Part shown: positions 46,501 to 58,800 of the stretch, one piece after another | Layout of the letters: the number at the start of each line of letters is the position of its first letter | How positions within the stretch are numbered: the stretch's first letter is position 1 | DNA from: Eucommia ulmoides | Lineage: Eukaryota; Streptophyta; Magnoliopsida; Garryales; Eucommiaceae | Length of the DNA: 64,000 bases | Direction of reading: 5' to 3' | Assembly: GCA_016647705.1 (NCBI GenBank) | Contig: JAENRU010000170.1 | Location: 496,001 to 560,000 of the forward strand | Made by a program: the position numbers and the translations under genes | The notes under the pieces: generated by a model | What the model saw: only the letters and a program-made list of their open reading frames with translations | What the model was told of the DNA's origin: nothing | Database searches by the model: none

Positions 46501-49500
46501 AGAAGACAGTGAACTAATGTATTGCTCATTGCTTGGGGCCTGTGTTGCTTTAGCTTAAAAGTTCCCACCAATCAAAGCTTCGTTGGTTTTACGGTTTAAA
46601 ATGAAATATGCATAGTTCGTTCAAAATTTCAAATATTATTTCTTGATTATCCAACATGTCAATATTCTTTGAGTCAGTTGACTGATACCTGCTTTATAAA
46701 TGAATCACGACTCTCAGAAACAGTAGTGATACTATCGCACTGTTCACATGTCTTTTAACAACTTTTTATGGTAATATTTAGGTATTCCTTTATGCAGTTT
46801 TGTGGAGATGATAATATTTCTGCTCCTTTTGTTGATTCTAGGGTCATTTGCTGAGGAAGACATTGGAAGGCAAGCTATGACAGTACCGTCAGTTGTGGGC
46901 AATGCAACTGCAAGTAGAGGACTAGAAGTGGCAGTTTCTAACCTTCAGGAGTATTGCAATGGTATGAGAAGATGTACCCAAAATTAAAAAAAGACAAAAA
47001 TGAAAAGATATGCTGAATCATAGAAATGATTCATTTCATAAAGTCTGCTTTAAAAGTTTATGAATTGGATAAGGTATTGGACATTTATCTTCTTGCCGAC
47101 TTTCAAGATACTTTATGCAATCCTAAAATTGTCTAGCTCGAATTTCTACGATCTTGTTTCATTGAACTTTGAGGGCTGGGAATCCCTGATGTGGGCTTTA
47201 GAAAGGCAGAAGGGGTCTTTATAGGACTTTGTGCACTGAATAGCAGGCTGGGTTTGCCAAAATGAGGGTTTTATGTTGAACTACTGTTGTGAAGCCTGGT
47301 TACACCCCTTTGTATTCTTTTGTTTTTGTTTCTTAAATGCTTTTTCTCCCATGAGTGGAAATGCAGCACAATTTTGGTGCGTACTGATTAAATGAGAAGT
47401 AGAAGAAGTTGGTGGTAGATAGAGGTTGCATGTATAGTGAGTTGAAGTTATTGTAAGTGACAGTGTAGCAGCGTCAAACAGAGTACAACATTGAGTGATA
47501 CTCTAAACTCTTCTCTTCCTTAATAAATATAGTAAAGACTATAGAGTATATAGCATAGATACTATTTCCATTTTTTTATATTTCTCTCATCAATGTAAAA
47601 ATGATTTCTAATCACATTTCTTCAAATTAACTCATATATTCACAAGGAACTGGTGCCCGCAAATATAGATTGAAATACATGGATCGAATGACACACATTA
47701 AACTGGTTTCTCTATGTTAAAGGATAAAGAAACTGATGAGTGATGTATTTGACCATTGGCTATTTAATTATGGTGAAATAAGATTTGAAGGCAATCTAGG
47801 AAATAGGGTTGCCAGTCACTTGGATTATGCTATTTTTTCCCTATATATACTCATTGCATATTTTGAGTCTTGATAAACAATACATGATTTTCCTTCATAT
47901 GCTTGTGTAGAATTGGAGAATAGGTTGTTGGCTCGATTTGATGCTGCCTCACAGAGAAGAGAATTGTCTACCATGGCAGAGTGTGCTAAAATTTTGTCCC
48001 AGGTAATTTTTTTATGAAGTTCTTGCTTTATTTACAGAAACATGTATATTACTGCATTATGCTTGGGCAAAAGAAAATATTACGGCATTATATAAGGTAT
48101 ATGTAAGCCGTTACTTTTACTATGAAAGGGAAAAATAAGCTAATCGCGATCATCTACTTTTGGATTCATTTACGGCCTTTTCTTTTTATTAATTAGATGT
48201 TGCTTTCAGGCACAAGAAGATGCACAACTCTTGTTGAGTGCGAGTAACTGCATTTAGTATTAGCCTCTATCTTCCGGAGAAAATAAATCTGCCTCTAGAT
48301 GTCTACTTGACTCTAGTACTTGTGGACACCTTAGAAAGCACACGTGTAAATGTATTTCTTGGCTAAGTTGAACACAGTTGCTATCCGTTTTATTTCTTTT
48401 CTGGATTTCTATTTGTGTCATCATGAAGGAGAATATTAGATGTTCTAAATTGATGAGTTCACATGCAATTATGTCATGAAATATAAACCAACTAGTGCAA
48501 TATGGTTATCTAAGTGGTCTTATTTCTTGGTCATCATTACTGGATTATTAGATTTTGCATTCCATCTTTTGCGCTTGTCTTCTAGTGTTTTCTTTGCAAA
48601 AAATTAACAAGTATTACGCTTCAGATCACAATTGCCTCAAATTCTCATGCATGCCTCTAATGTATTCCAAGTTATGGATTTTAGCTGCTCTAACTAAATG
48701 GTGGAATCATTGTCAGAATGTTCTTCTATGTTATCATCAAGGAGAACATGTTGTCTGCAAGAATACGCCCTATTCTTTTGGTCTCTTTGCTGGGAGAATT
48801 AATACTTGTAATGCTTCTTGGTAATCTTAGATGTAGGATTCTCTGCCTACTTAGAAAATTCAAACCATTTAATCCAAAAGAATTGATAAGATGATCTAAG
48901 TCCTCTCAAGTTCAGATTTCTCACTGCGACTTTTCCATATGAGAGTTGTCTACTCTGGAGTTCCATTGCTTTTGCTTTGGTGTACATTTTTTTTTGGGAG
49001 GTTATAGCTCTACGAGATGCTAAATGATTGCAACATCTAATTTTACATTTGACAATGAAGTCATTGATGTAGGTGAAACAAAATTTGCCAAATTTTTGTT
49101 TACGTTCTATTTGGCACCTGTTTTATGTGCTTTGCCTGCACATATCTTATGTCACCTTTTTCTTTGTAACTGGTTGATCGTTGCATTGGAGTTGTAAGGG
49201 TGTCGCAAGATAAATAAATTTATTAAGAGAGAAACTAGAGATGGGGTTCATTACCTTTTCTGTTTAAAGGATTTATTATGTTGAAGATCCAAAGAATTTA
49301 AGTTGCATTTGGGTGGGAGGATACAGAAGAAATGGATTTGACACATAACAAATGTAAATTGGTTTTAGAACATACATTAGATGTCAATTTCAAGAGGATT
49401 AGATATAGATTTAAGGGTGAAAATGGAAGGACTTGAAATAACTTGGTGTGAGAAGTTATTTCATATTCATCATGCATGGATTTTGTTTATGTATGACCTA

Positions 49501-50056
49501 TAATAAAATGTTTTCTCCTACCTTATTTCCATCATATTCAAGCCTTTTGTGCCGTCGTTTCTGTTGTTTTCGGTAATTAGTTAATTTTCAAGTTCACCCA
49601 TGACCCACCCAAATGCGACCAATGCAACCGAAAAGAACTTGTTCACAGAATGTGTTTGTAATTTGATAAGGACGTTGGATTGAATGCCTTTTTTTGTGTG
49701 TCTCTGTAAAGGCCATATTTATGTTGGTGTATGATGATGGTAGGAGATAATTATGTATGGATGTCGACATATAATTTGAAGAATTTCTTCATTATTATAA
49801 TTTTTAAATAACATGACATAATTTAACACCAAGTTTCATGAAAGGTTTTGGGGTAGATTTTGTTCTTTGTTGCTCATCTTGCTACTTTTTCATGTTACAA
49901 TTGACTGTTGTAATTGATGTATGCTCTTCTTTTTTTTGGGTTGTATAATCAGCTCACTTTTTCAGTTAAACATTTTGAGGTTTGGGTTTATTTTGGGTAG
50001 AATGGAGAATTTAGATTAAAAGTTGAAATTTCTGGAAAACAAGTCCCTGTTCAAGT

Positions 50057-50090
<34 letters not shown>

Positions 50091-53000
50091 CCCAACAAAA
50101 ATATTCGTTGGCCCCACCTATTTATTTATCTCTCTTCCGAAACCCCCCAAGGCCTCACCTCTCTCCCCCCAATATTTAAGATTATTATTTTTAGGCACTC
50201 CTTAAGTAGCAAAACTTTGCTGGTTTTTAGTTCATTTTTCTGTTACTTCACTTGCTGTAATCTTGACATGTTCATAACTCATAAGTGGTTTCTGTTATTA
50301 TGAAGTTGCCAGTCATTTTATAGACCATTCAACTGCTTGTTTTATTGCTTTTTATTTTAACCCCCTTTCATTTATTGTGAATAAGGGGAGTGCTGATCTT
50401 TGTAAGTTTTTAAGTATATTGATCCACTGTATGAATAAACTTCTTCTGTGATATGCCGATATAGTTTCAGTATGCAACTCGGCAAGGCTTCTCTTACCTA
50501 TTTGCTTTGCAATGCAGTTTAACAGGGGGACCAGCGCTATGCAACATTATGTGGGATTACGCCCAATGTTTGATGTTGAGGTCGTGAATGAAGATGCTAG
50601 AATGGTCCTCGGTGATCCTGGTTCCCAACCTAGCCCTAGCAATGTTGCTCGTGGGCTTTCTTCTTTGTACAAAGAAATCACAGGTGTGCAAGAATGCAAT
50701 TTTTATGTAGTGGAAGTCTTCGTCATCTGATGGTGTGTGACTTTCCTGTTATATTTGTCTTGTAGACACTGTGCGGAAAGAAGCAGCTACTATAAGTGCT
50801 GTATTTCCTTCGCCACATGATGTCATGTCAATTTTAGTTCAGGTATACCAGTTTGAAATTGTTTCTCATGTCATGTGTGGATTTTGTCACACTGCATTCC
50901 ATTGAAGTGAAGATACATATTTAAAAATAGAGTTCTCTGCTCTTGTGCAGCGTGTGTTGGAGGACCGTATTCCGAAACTTCTTGAAAAAGTGTTGGTGCA
51001 ACCATCTCTCGTTAATCTTCCGCCCATGGAAGACGGTGGACTTCTCCTGGTGAGTTAAATTTACTGGAATTAGCTTTGTTTAACCCAATTCCAATTTGAT
51101 TATAAAGTTTGACAATTACATTGTTTGCGGTTTTTAGTATCTAAGGATGTTAGCGGTAGCGTACGAGAAGACGCAGGAACTTGCAAGAGACTTACATGGT
51201 GTTGGTTGTGGGGACTTGGATGTGGAAGGTGAGGATTAATGCCATCTTTTTCCCCCCTCAAATATTAATTGCCTGAGCTTGTTACATACGAGCTACTTTT
51301 TATAAGCAGATAATAATATACTTTTGTTCCCAAGGTCAGCAAATCTTTTACTTGATGAAAGAGTTTGCTTTGTCAATTGGATTTGGGAACAGCTCCTTAG
51401 CTATTTATGGATGGAACACTAACTAGGATAGGTGCACATTTATTGTATAGTTTTGTTGACATTTGTGATATATTGGAGCTGCTCTCTCATACCGTGGAAG
51501 TGGTACTTTTGATCAGTAGTAGTGCTGTAAAATCGCGGGGCAACCTTTTTCTTTTAGGCATACTTGTTGCCACTTTTGTGGAGAAATTAGAGTTTTAGTC
51601 CCAAATGAAGAAACAGTTATAATGTTTCTGATAGGAAGATGTATATAATGAGGATCAATTATTATGGCGGTGAGGAATTGATGGAAAAATGAAATTAAAA
51701 AGAAGGTAGCGCAAAGAGTATTTAAGCACTGTATATTGAATCTTCTTACTACACTTAAATTATCTAAATTTATGATTATTTCTTTAAAGTACCTTTGATA
51801 TGTTTGATATTAATAGTTTAGTCGGGTAACTTGGGTGGGCTCTTTTCTTGTATTTTTTAACTCATGGCATGCGATGCAACTGAGGGGCATTGCCTCCTGC
51901 ACTTAATGAGGTTTTGCGTTTTAATCTATAGAAGACACTTCGTGGAAACAACAGGGATGTACTCATTTAGTGGGGGAGTCGACCTTATGATTACCATTTT
52001 GCCACAAAAGGATTTATCAATTAGGATGGGTTAGAGTTTAAAGTATTCAGTTTGGGCAAACAAGTAGGTATTGTACTTTATCCATGCTGACCCATCGGTA
52101 TTACTGCTTATCATCACGTTCTTATATGTATCAAAAGAAGTATTTCACTTCATGTCCAGCATCTAAATAAACATTTTTTGAGTACGCATGTTACTTTTCC
52201 CTAAAATTTTGTGCAGTCATTCCTTTGATTCGCTTAAAACTTCTTTCCCTGGTGATACAGGCCTTACAGAGTCTCTGTTTCTTCCCCACAAGGATATATA
52301 TATCGAGTATGAGCAGGCTTCTCTTAGACAACTGTACAAAGCTAAGGTATAGAATATTTGTTTTTGTTTGTGTTGTGTCCATGTGATTGTTTATGGTTCT
52401 AGTTGTCTCTTGGGTTTTATCAAATAAAGGTTGAAAATTCCATATATGCCATGTAGATGGAGGAATTGCGTGCTGAGAGCCAGCAATCATCGGAGTCGAC
52501 TGGGACAATTGGACGCTCAAAAGGAGCTACAATATCATCAACCCACCAGCAGATATCTGTTACTGTGGTGACGGAGTTTGTACGTTGGAATGAAGAAGCG
52601 ATTACGAGATGCACTTTGTTTTCAACTCAGGTAGATAATTTTTGTGGGATGGATTGGAAAAAATTTCTGCTTTCGTATTTTCAAAAATGTTGAAATGCTG
52701 GCAAATACCATCTGAGCTTTATATACATTCCAAGTCCCTTGCAAGAGGTTCGATTTATTAGGTGATTGAAAATCTGATTACAACAACGACGACAACTAAG
52801 CCTTTATCTCACTTATGTAGGGTCGGCTATAAAAATTTATTTACGCTATAGAGATCGATCAAGGACCATCCCATCCGTCAGGTTTAATGTCGCCAAATCA
52901 TTTCTAATAGTCTCGTCTAACGTCTTCTTAGGTCTATCTCTCCCTCTAGTAGTCCCCTGAATTTGAACTAAATCACATTTTCTCACTGATGCTTCTATGG

Positions 53001-56000
53001 GCCTTCTATGCACATGCCCAAACCATCGTAAACGATTTTCTTTAATTTTCTCGTCGATGGGTACTATTCCTAAATTCTCTCTAATAGTTTCATTCTTGAT
53101 TTTATCCATTCTCATCTTTCCACATATCTACTGTAGCATCCTCATTTTTGTCACCCCAATTTTCTGGACATGATTCGTTTTTATTGCCTAACATTCTGAA
53201 CCATAAAGAAGCGTTGGTCTTATAGCAGTTTTATAGAATTTTGCTTTAAGTTTCAATGGAATCCTACGATCACAAATCACCCAACTGCACTTCTCCACTT
53301 TAACCAACCTGCCTTGATTCTATACGTAATATCCTCATCGATTTCGCTATTGCTCTGAATCATTGAACCTAAATATCTAAAACAATCAACTTTCGGCATC
53401 TCCTCGTCTCCAATTTTGACCGCACCACCATCTCTCTGGGCATTACTAAAATTGTAATGCATGTATTCTGTTTTGCTTTTGCTAACCTTTAAACCTTTAG
53501 ACTCTAACGCTTCTCTCTATCTTTTTAACTTAGTATTAAGACCTATTCTACTTTCGTCTATTAATACAATGTCATCTGCAAACAACATACTGCAAGGTAC
53601 TACATCTTGAATATATTTTGTGAGCTCATCCATCACTAGAATGAAGAGGTAAGGACTTAAAGATGATTCTTGATGTAAGCCTATATTAATAGGAAATGCA
53701 CAAGTATCGCCTCCTCCTGTTCGAACACTAGTGACTATAGCTTCATACGTATTCTTAATTACCTCAATATACACATTGGATATCTGTTTCTTTTTTAGCA
53801 TCCACCACAAAACTTCTTTGGGTACCTTATCATAAAGCCTTTTCCAGGTCTACAAATACCATTTGTAAATCTCTCTTCTTTTCTCTATATTATAATTAAA
53901 TGTTCAATGATCTAAATAGAAAAATGCAATGCTATACAATGAATGCCACTATATTTACTATAGCTTAAGTCTTGAGTAACTATCTGATGGAAGTCTTGGA
54001 GGGGAAACCAAAAAATAAAGTTTATTGCCCTAGGAAGCAATTATAGTTGGGTTCTCCTTTCTCAAAGGAAATGGTTCATCTGAGACACATTAATTAAATA
54101 ATCTTACACTTGATTTTGCACTATCAAGTATAGAAATATGATTTCGAGCAAGACTTTTTGCTCGTGATTGCATATTTTTTGGAAAAGAGGTGAAAACTGC
54201 CCTCTTCTTTTGTATATGTGTTGTCAGTTGTGTAATGGTGGTGATGCTTCTGAGAACACTTGTTACCGGATGACTGCAATCTATATTGTAGCATTTACTC
54301 CCATCTTTTTTCTTTCTTTTTTTTTCCTTTCTTTTCTTTTTTTTTTTTTTTCCATCTTTGTTTTCGGTTTTGTATCAATTCATTTGTTTATGTTGTTCAA
54401 GTGATTAATGTGGCAGATTTTTTTAATGGCTTGCAGTAATTAATTCTTAATTTGTTTTTGTACAGCCTGTGACCCTTGCAGCCAATGTAAAAGCTGTGTT
54501 CACTTGCCTCCTTGATCAGGTATATGGCTGGTCTTGTTTTTACGTGTATTGTTTAAACAGTTATTTGTTAGCATGTATGTGATCTACATCATGGGTAATC
54601 AACATTCTCAGCTCTTGCCCCTCATTCCTTTCTCTTTTGGCAGGTTAGCCAATATACAACTGATGGGCTTGAACGAGCTAGAGACAGCCTGACTGAAGCT
54701 GCTGCTTTAAGGGAAAGGTTTGTGCTGGGCACAAGTGTTAGTCGAAGAGTGGCTGCAGCGGCAGCTTCTGCGGTAATTATTTGGTCAAATGTTTAAGTAG
54801 TGTGGAGTTTATTGCTTCAAGATAAGTATCTCCTTTTCAAAGAACATATAGCATGTCAGTTTCGTTATGAAATGGGGATTTTTGTTATGTAGGCAGAAGC
54901 TGCTGCTGCTGCGGGGGAAAGCAGTTTCAGATCTTTCATGGTGGCTGTACAACGGTGTGCAAGCAGTGTGGCCATTGTTCAGCAGGTCTGGTCAATGGTT
55001 TATTGTACTAGCACTATCACTTAATTCTTTCAACCACTTATTAAGGTTTTCTTGGCGCGTGTCATGGTTTCAAACCATGGAAACGACCTCTCCATTTTCT
55101 GGGGTTAGGCTGCATACACTTACCCTATCATGCAGTTGCCTCATGACAGGGATGGGGTATGTTTTATAGTGTATATATATCTATATATATATATATATAT
55201 TTTTAATGTTGATGCGAACCCTTTTGAACTTCAGTACTTTGCAAACTCTATATCTCGGCTTTTACTACCTGTGGATGGTGCTCATGTTGCCTCTTGCGAA
55301 GAAATGGCAACTGCTATGTCCACTGCCGAAGGTGCTGCTTACAAAGGGCTTCAACAATGCATTGAGACGGTTATGGCTGAGGTCTGCAATTTCAAAATTT
55401 TTAATTTAATTTAAGTTCAGCTATTTTTCTGTTGGTACGCGCTTGCAATTGTCCTGGTGTTGAAAAACGTGTGTAGGAGCCTTCATAACATGTGCATATA
55501 TTCAGGTGGAACGATTGCTCTCAGCTGAACAAAAAGCAACAGATTATCGATCCCCTGATGATGGCATTGCTCCTGATCATCGGCCAACAAATGCCTGCAC
55601 AAGGTCTGTTTAACTTAACAAGCCTTAAAGTTGTAATATTGTCATTATAAGTTAGAAGGTTCTCCAATCCAGTATTTTCACTTCTTAGACCATAAGGGTT
55701 CGTTTGGGTAAGGTATTTGAAGAATGTCTTTTCGTTTGATAAGGTATATGTAATTTTTCCTTCACAAATTTTCTTAAGAAAAATTTACAAATTCTGTCTC
55801 GAAATCAAATACATTCTTAAGATACCTCACTCAAACGGACCATAAAAAATAAATCGTCTTGACCCTCTTTGTTAACTATTGTTTTCCCTTCCAGAGTCGT
55901 AGCATACCTTTCCCGTGTGCTTGAAGCTGCATTCACTGCACTTGAAGGTCTTAATAAGCAAGCTTTCCTGACTGAATTGGTATGGTTATCTTTATTTTCG

Positions 56001-58562
56001 TCAAAATATGCCTTCGTCAATTTCTTGAAAGCTGTTAATTTTTCTTGTCCTATGTTTAAGATGTTGGATCAAATTGTCTCTTGTTTGAACTGGTCATTTT
56101 ACCATGTTCATTTCATTCAAAAGCTTTCTAATATACATGAATCAACAAGTTTTGCAGCCTATTTCCTATATTGTTCGTGTTGAATCCCACATTGCTTGTG
56201 TTACCTCATCTTGAGCTATATATAAAGCCAAGGACAATCCTCCAGTCAAGCCCATTGGGTTTCTACATGGTATCAGGGTCAGCCTTTTGTCTGATATCGG
56301 GCTCGTTGAATCCCACATACACCCCCCCCGGGTCAAAGTCCACTCTACGCGTGAGGGGACATATGCTGAATCCCACATTGATGTTGGACCCCTCGATATT
56401 CGTAGCAGTAGTTTGGCAAAATCCACCCCACGCTTGTGTTACCTGATCTTGAGCTATATACAAAGTCTAGGACAATTCTCATGCTTCAAGACGTCTTTTG
56501 AAAATGAGTTAGGCCCATTGGATTTCTACAGTTCAAATGCTACATGTACCCTCTTTTTTCTTGTAATGGTGTTAACAGATGCATGTCTAGGCTAACTTTC
56601 TGAAGTTGGCTTTCTGAACCATGTTTGAAAAGGTGGCTAGAGTTCAAATTAAACAATTAATGGAAGCACAGTGTAGCTAAGTTAATTGTTATTTGATTTT
56701 TCACTCAAGAAACTTGATCTTAGGCACTGTTCTAGTAATATTTACCTTTTCTACTGCCAGGATAACTTTGGTCTATTGATGCCATTTCATTTATTATTCT
56801 ACATTATCTCCACCTTTCTTCATGATTATGCAAGCGCCTAACGTTGCAAGTTCGTTGATTTTAGGGGAACCGCTTATACAAAGGGCTGCTCAGCCATTGG
56901 CAAAAATTCACTTTCAATCCTAGGTAAAATAGCAGTAATCTGTGTCTTTGAAGTTTTTTTTAATGGTCTCCATGTTTTGGTTAACCTTCAATTTACAAAT
57001 GGTACTATTTTCTTAATTATTCAGTTTAGTGTTTAGTTGTAAAAATCTAAAATACTTCATTTAACTTGCTAACCATTTTATTTTTAGTTGTTCATATGCT
57101 ATTTTCGCCATGTAATTGGAGCATGATATGACTAATAAATTTAATGAAATCAAAACAATTGTATGTCTCATTGTTTAAAGTTTAAACAAACAATATATAA
57201 ATTTGATTTAAGAAATATATGTCGGGAGTTGAAGCCTAAAACATGGGTATGGTTGTTAGTATCAATGTGTGAAGAGTGCCGTACACGTGAATAGTGAACT
57301 GTGTGAACAGTAAAATGCATTTTGGACTTTTTCATAATACAGTTTTGCCCTTCTCAGAAATTATAAATAGGGAGAGATGCACAAGTGTGATGTGTGTCAG
57401 GTGAAGCGAGAAACAATAATCTCATTTTTATATCCTTCCTTGTAAATCTTTTTTTCTCTCAATATAGTAATTTCTTCCTGTGGCGTGGATTTGACTTACG
57501 TCGAATCACGTTAAATTATTTGGCCGTTTTTCATTGTTCGTGAATCTTTGGTGTTCTTTGTTTTCAAATTGTTGTTGTGTTGTTAGGAGTCGGTTTGATC
57601 CGCAACAATATAATGATGAGATAGACAAGCAAACGGACAGTGTTTAACTTGTTTTTGTTTTCCTCTTATAGTCTTCTTCTTATTATTAAATATATTTTGT
57701 TTGTTTTGTTTTTGTAGTGGAGGACTTCGGCTGAAACGTGATATCACGGAGTATGCAGAATTTGTGCGAAGTTTCAATGCGCCTTCCGTGGATGAAAAAT
57801 TCGAATCGTTGGGCATGTAAGAAAAATACATTTTATTTTATTTTTTAATTTTTAGCATCAATTATTTACTGATTTATTACTTGTATTTTCCAGATTGGCA
57901 AATGTCTTCATTGTTGCTCCTGAAAGCCTTTCCACACTATTCGAAGGCACCCCGAGTATTCGTAAAGATGCACAGAGGTAAAAGCTCTTCTTCATGTGCG
58001 GAAAAAAAAAATGAAACAATAACGGAAATGTGGGAACAATTCTTTAATGTTCCCAGAAACCTGTTCTAAAAATCTAGGAGGAGAATAAAAAGATATATTT
58101 TTCTTTTGTTATATGATATTTCAATTTTAGTTCGCTGTTTTCTAGGTATAAAAACAGAAATCTGGGAACAGATACTAAACAAAATGGAGCCTTAGTGCTT
58201 CTGTTTCTGTTCCCTAAAACCTCGGAACAGGAATAGAAATATGGGAACAGGACAAACATATTTTTTGTTCCTCTTGTTTCTGTTCCATTTTTTTCTGTGA
58301 AAGGAAGCAGAAGTCTGGGAACGAAAACACTTGCAATGAATTAGGATCGTCACAATTGAAATTAACAAATGAATTTTTCAAGTTTTTGCGTGCATTCTTT
58401 TCAAATTTTAATTTTGTTGCTCCAATTCCATTAAACCAAACACTACCTAAACAAACCCCACCAAAATTGATGTGAAAATTCAGGTTTATTCAGCTTAGAG
58501 AGGACTACAAGAGTGCTAAACTTGCAGCCAAACTCAGCTCGTTGTGGACGAGCTCTAGTTAA
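43538..58562 (+). CDS. SEC10: Exocyst complex component SEC10 (EXOC5-like)
   Basis: SEC10 is an exocyst subunit that helps tether secretory vesicles to the plasma membrane before SNARE fusion (polar growth, cell plate, recycling). Coding exons: 43538-43633, 43736-43993, 44072-44146, 45210-45311, 45441-45491, 45572-45677, 46842-46961, 47911-48002, 50518-50683, 50766-50842, 50951-51049, 51138-51228, 52261-52346, 52457-52630, 54466-54519, 54644-54772, 54893-54985, 55235-55381, 55506-55603, 55895-55979, 56865-56923, 57718-57816, 57894-57977, 58484-58562. All introns are GT..AG; the sum is 2,520 nt (839 residues), near known plant SEC10. Landmarks: [20 protein letters not shown] near the N-terminus, [12 protein letters not shown], an Ala-rich run around residues 583-600, [16 protein letters not shown], and C-terminal [15 protein letters not shown]. 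No stop or frameshift; it looks functional. The identification rests on remembered plant SEC10 sequence. Confidence 0.96.
52780..53880 (-). mobile_element. 5'-truncated RTE-type LINE in SEC10 intron, antisense
   Basis: Minus-strand pieces match the end of a plant RTE-clade reverse transcriptase: 53517-53810 ([39 protein letters not shown] and the catalytic [10 protein letters not shown]), 53277-53462 ([27 protein letters not shown]) and 52846-53115 ([20 protein letters not shown]). The 3' end has the family's usual GGCTTAGTTGTCGTCGTTG simple tail (52781-52801). Frame breaks separate the pieces (one extra base before the KVPKEVLWW region near 53835), the 5' half is absent, and no active protein can be made. 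It lies in the intron between 52630 and 54466. Confidence 0.85.
55696..55842. mobile_element. Small TAA-flanked MITE in SEC10 intron
   Basis: A 147-bp element with inverted ends GGGTTCGTTTGGGTAAGGTA and ATACCTCACTCAAACGGACC, flanked by TAA at 55693-55695 and 55843-55845. It has the same target preference as the MITEs at 11392 and 39942. Non-coding. Confidence 0.7.
56178..56530 (+). mobile_element. TRIM-like element in SEC10 intron
   Basis: It starts TGTTGAATCCCACATTGC, with a first terminal repeat to 56267 (TTTCTACA), then the primer-binding-site-like TGGTATCAGGGTC. A second terminal repeat ends TTTCTACA at 56530. Flanking GTTCG (56173-56177) and GTTCA (56531-56535) look like a slightly decayed 5-bp target duplication. 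It is related to the element at 97-515. No coding region, sense orientation. Confidence 0.7.
57220..57607 (+). mobile_element. Solo LTR in SEC10 intron with 5-bp target duplication
   Basis: A 388-bp unit TGTCGGGAG...CCGCAACA, flanked by a perfect ATATA (57215-57219 and 57608-57612). It contains a TATA-like ATTATAAATAGG near 57360. It shares gtgaatagtgaa, gcattttggacttttt and ttttgcccttctc with the LTR at 60581-61086. A solo LTR results from recombination between the two LTRs of a full element. Confidence 0.85.
57985..58440. mobile_element. MITE remnants in the last SEC10 intron
   Basis: Repeated inverted words (gttcccagaaacctgttc, aaatctgggaacaga, ttctgtttctgttccc, ggaacaggaatag) suggest a collapsed foldback element, or two partial ones, possibly ending at aatggagcc/tta near 58195. 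Ends are not defined. Confidence 0.4.
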
Positions 58563-58800
58563 TCAAAATCCAGCGAAAGTAGATTTTCGCAGTCTAAATA
58601 TTTTTTAATTTTTACTCTTTTTTTTTTTTTTTTTTTGAAGTTTGTGTATGTATAAAGAGTTTTTAAAAAATGAGTTGAACAGATTTATGAAGTTAGATGT
58701 TGCATCTCTAATTGGTTGATGTATTATTTTGTAGATTTTTATTTGTGCAATTGGTACATTGGTTGATTCTTTGATATTCAGTTGGGAATAATATTCATTT
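58563..58800 (+). other. SEC10: Likely SEC10 3' UTR
   Basis: AT-rich DNA after the TAA stop (58560-58562), with a poly-T run at 58618-58637. No canonical AATAAA is seen; TATAAA near 58651 or AATAAT near 58788 could serve plant polyadenylation, so the end is uncertain. Confidence 0.4.

Noticed and set aside
48555..48824. 89-codon frame in the 2.5-kb SEC10 intron
   Set aside because: The flanking exons join in frame without it and there is no domain; most likely chance.
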